14,886 nt of DNA, from positions 1 through 14,886 of the forward strand of contig DJPS01000052.1 in NCBI GenBank assembly GCA_002438625.1, in the 5' to 3' direction. Under the pieces are notes generated by a model. It was not told the origin of the DNA and did not search any database. It saw only the letters and a program-made list of their open reading frames with translations. The position numbers were made by a program, and so were the translations under genes. This stretch comes from Christensenella sp. UBA6406 (GTDB taxonomy: Bacteria; Bacillota; Clostridia; Christensenellales; UBA1242). Position 1 is the stretch's first letter; the number at the start of each line of letters is the position of its first letter. Below are positions 14,700-14,886 of the stretch, piece after piece.

Positions 14700-14886
14700 C
14701 TCTCTTATTTTTTGCCTTAAATTTTAAACAATTATATTTATAATTAACTAAATGCTTTTGCTTATCAAATACTTAAATATGCGTGTTATTTTTATAAAAT
14801 TATCAAAATGTTAAATGTCAAAAACTTAGAAAAAAATAATTTTATAAAAATCAATAAAAATCGTTTGACAAAAAAGAAAATAAAAT
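14700..14886. other. AT-rich intergenic stretch to window end
   Basis: No ORF or RNA gene is visible. A TTGACA at 14865-14870 could be the -35 of a promoter whose -10 would fall just past the window; the TAAAAT at 14881 is too close (10 bases) to serve. The first 113 bases after the operon's last stop (14587-14699) hold the nested hairpin and terminator listed separately. Confidence 0.5.

Noticed and set aside
14865..14886. Complete promoter at the window end
   Set aside because: TTGACA is present, but the only -10-like sequence is 10 bases away; the true -10, if any, is outside the window.

Overview
AT-rich chromosomal DNA, most likely from a Bacillota (Firmicutes) bacterium. The evidence is a DnaD/DnaB-like gene placed directly before a DnaI/DnaC-type helicase loader (the Bacillota primosome arrangement), purine-rich AGGAG-type ribosome sites, TTGACA/TATAAT promoters with 17-base spacers, and use of TAA for every stop. 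All reading frames make sense with the standard code, and TGG encodes Trp. The exact class (an uncultured Clostridia lineage or a reduced-genome Bacilli lineage) cannot be settled by eye. I saw no transposase, integrase, tRNA, rRNA or CRISPR array.

Layout. 1-2759 (+): uvrA, lacking only its first few codons. 2865-5051 (+): two poorly known genes, each with its own promoter. The first looks like a Fic-fold protein that has lost its catalytic motif but kept a C-terminal winged helix. The second is a cytosolic protein with a HETRH zinc-protease-like motif. A long inverted repeat at 5070-5118 serves as a two-way terminator against the leftward genes. 5148-9208 (-): cysS, then a dnaC/dnaI-like loader and a dnaD/dnaB-like gene with four tandem DnaD-type repeats, read in the order dnaD-dnaC-cysS. 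9389-10888 (+), divergent from dnaD: a lipoprotein M1-type (aminopeptidase N family) metallopeptidase, followed by a terminator.

11040-14699 (+): the most unusual part. A near-consensus promoter drives a 53-residue ORF and then two unrecognised paralogous genes. The shorter (256 aa) and longer (800 aa) proteins share a ~250-residue module containing a Pro-broken hydrophobic hairpin and an NGKNPYKN motif. The longer protein adds a ~290-residue Glu-rich acidic tether and a helical C-terminal domain that appears internally duplicated. The unit ends in a nested hairpin followed by a very GC-rich intrinsic terminator. I read it as a candidate undescribed membrane-associated system, with function unknown.

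Together: uvrA (nucleotide excision repair), dnaD/dnaC (helicase loading at replication start) and cysS (Cys-tRNA charging) are housekeeping genes. The M1 lipoprotein would trim peptides outside the membrane. The Fic-like, HETRH and paralogue genes are lineage-specific and hold the real novelty.
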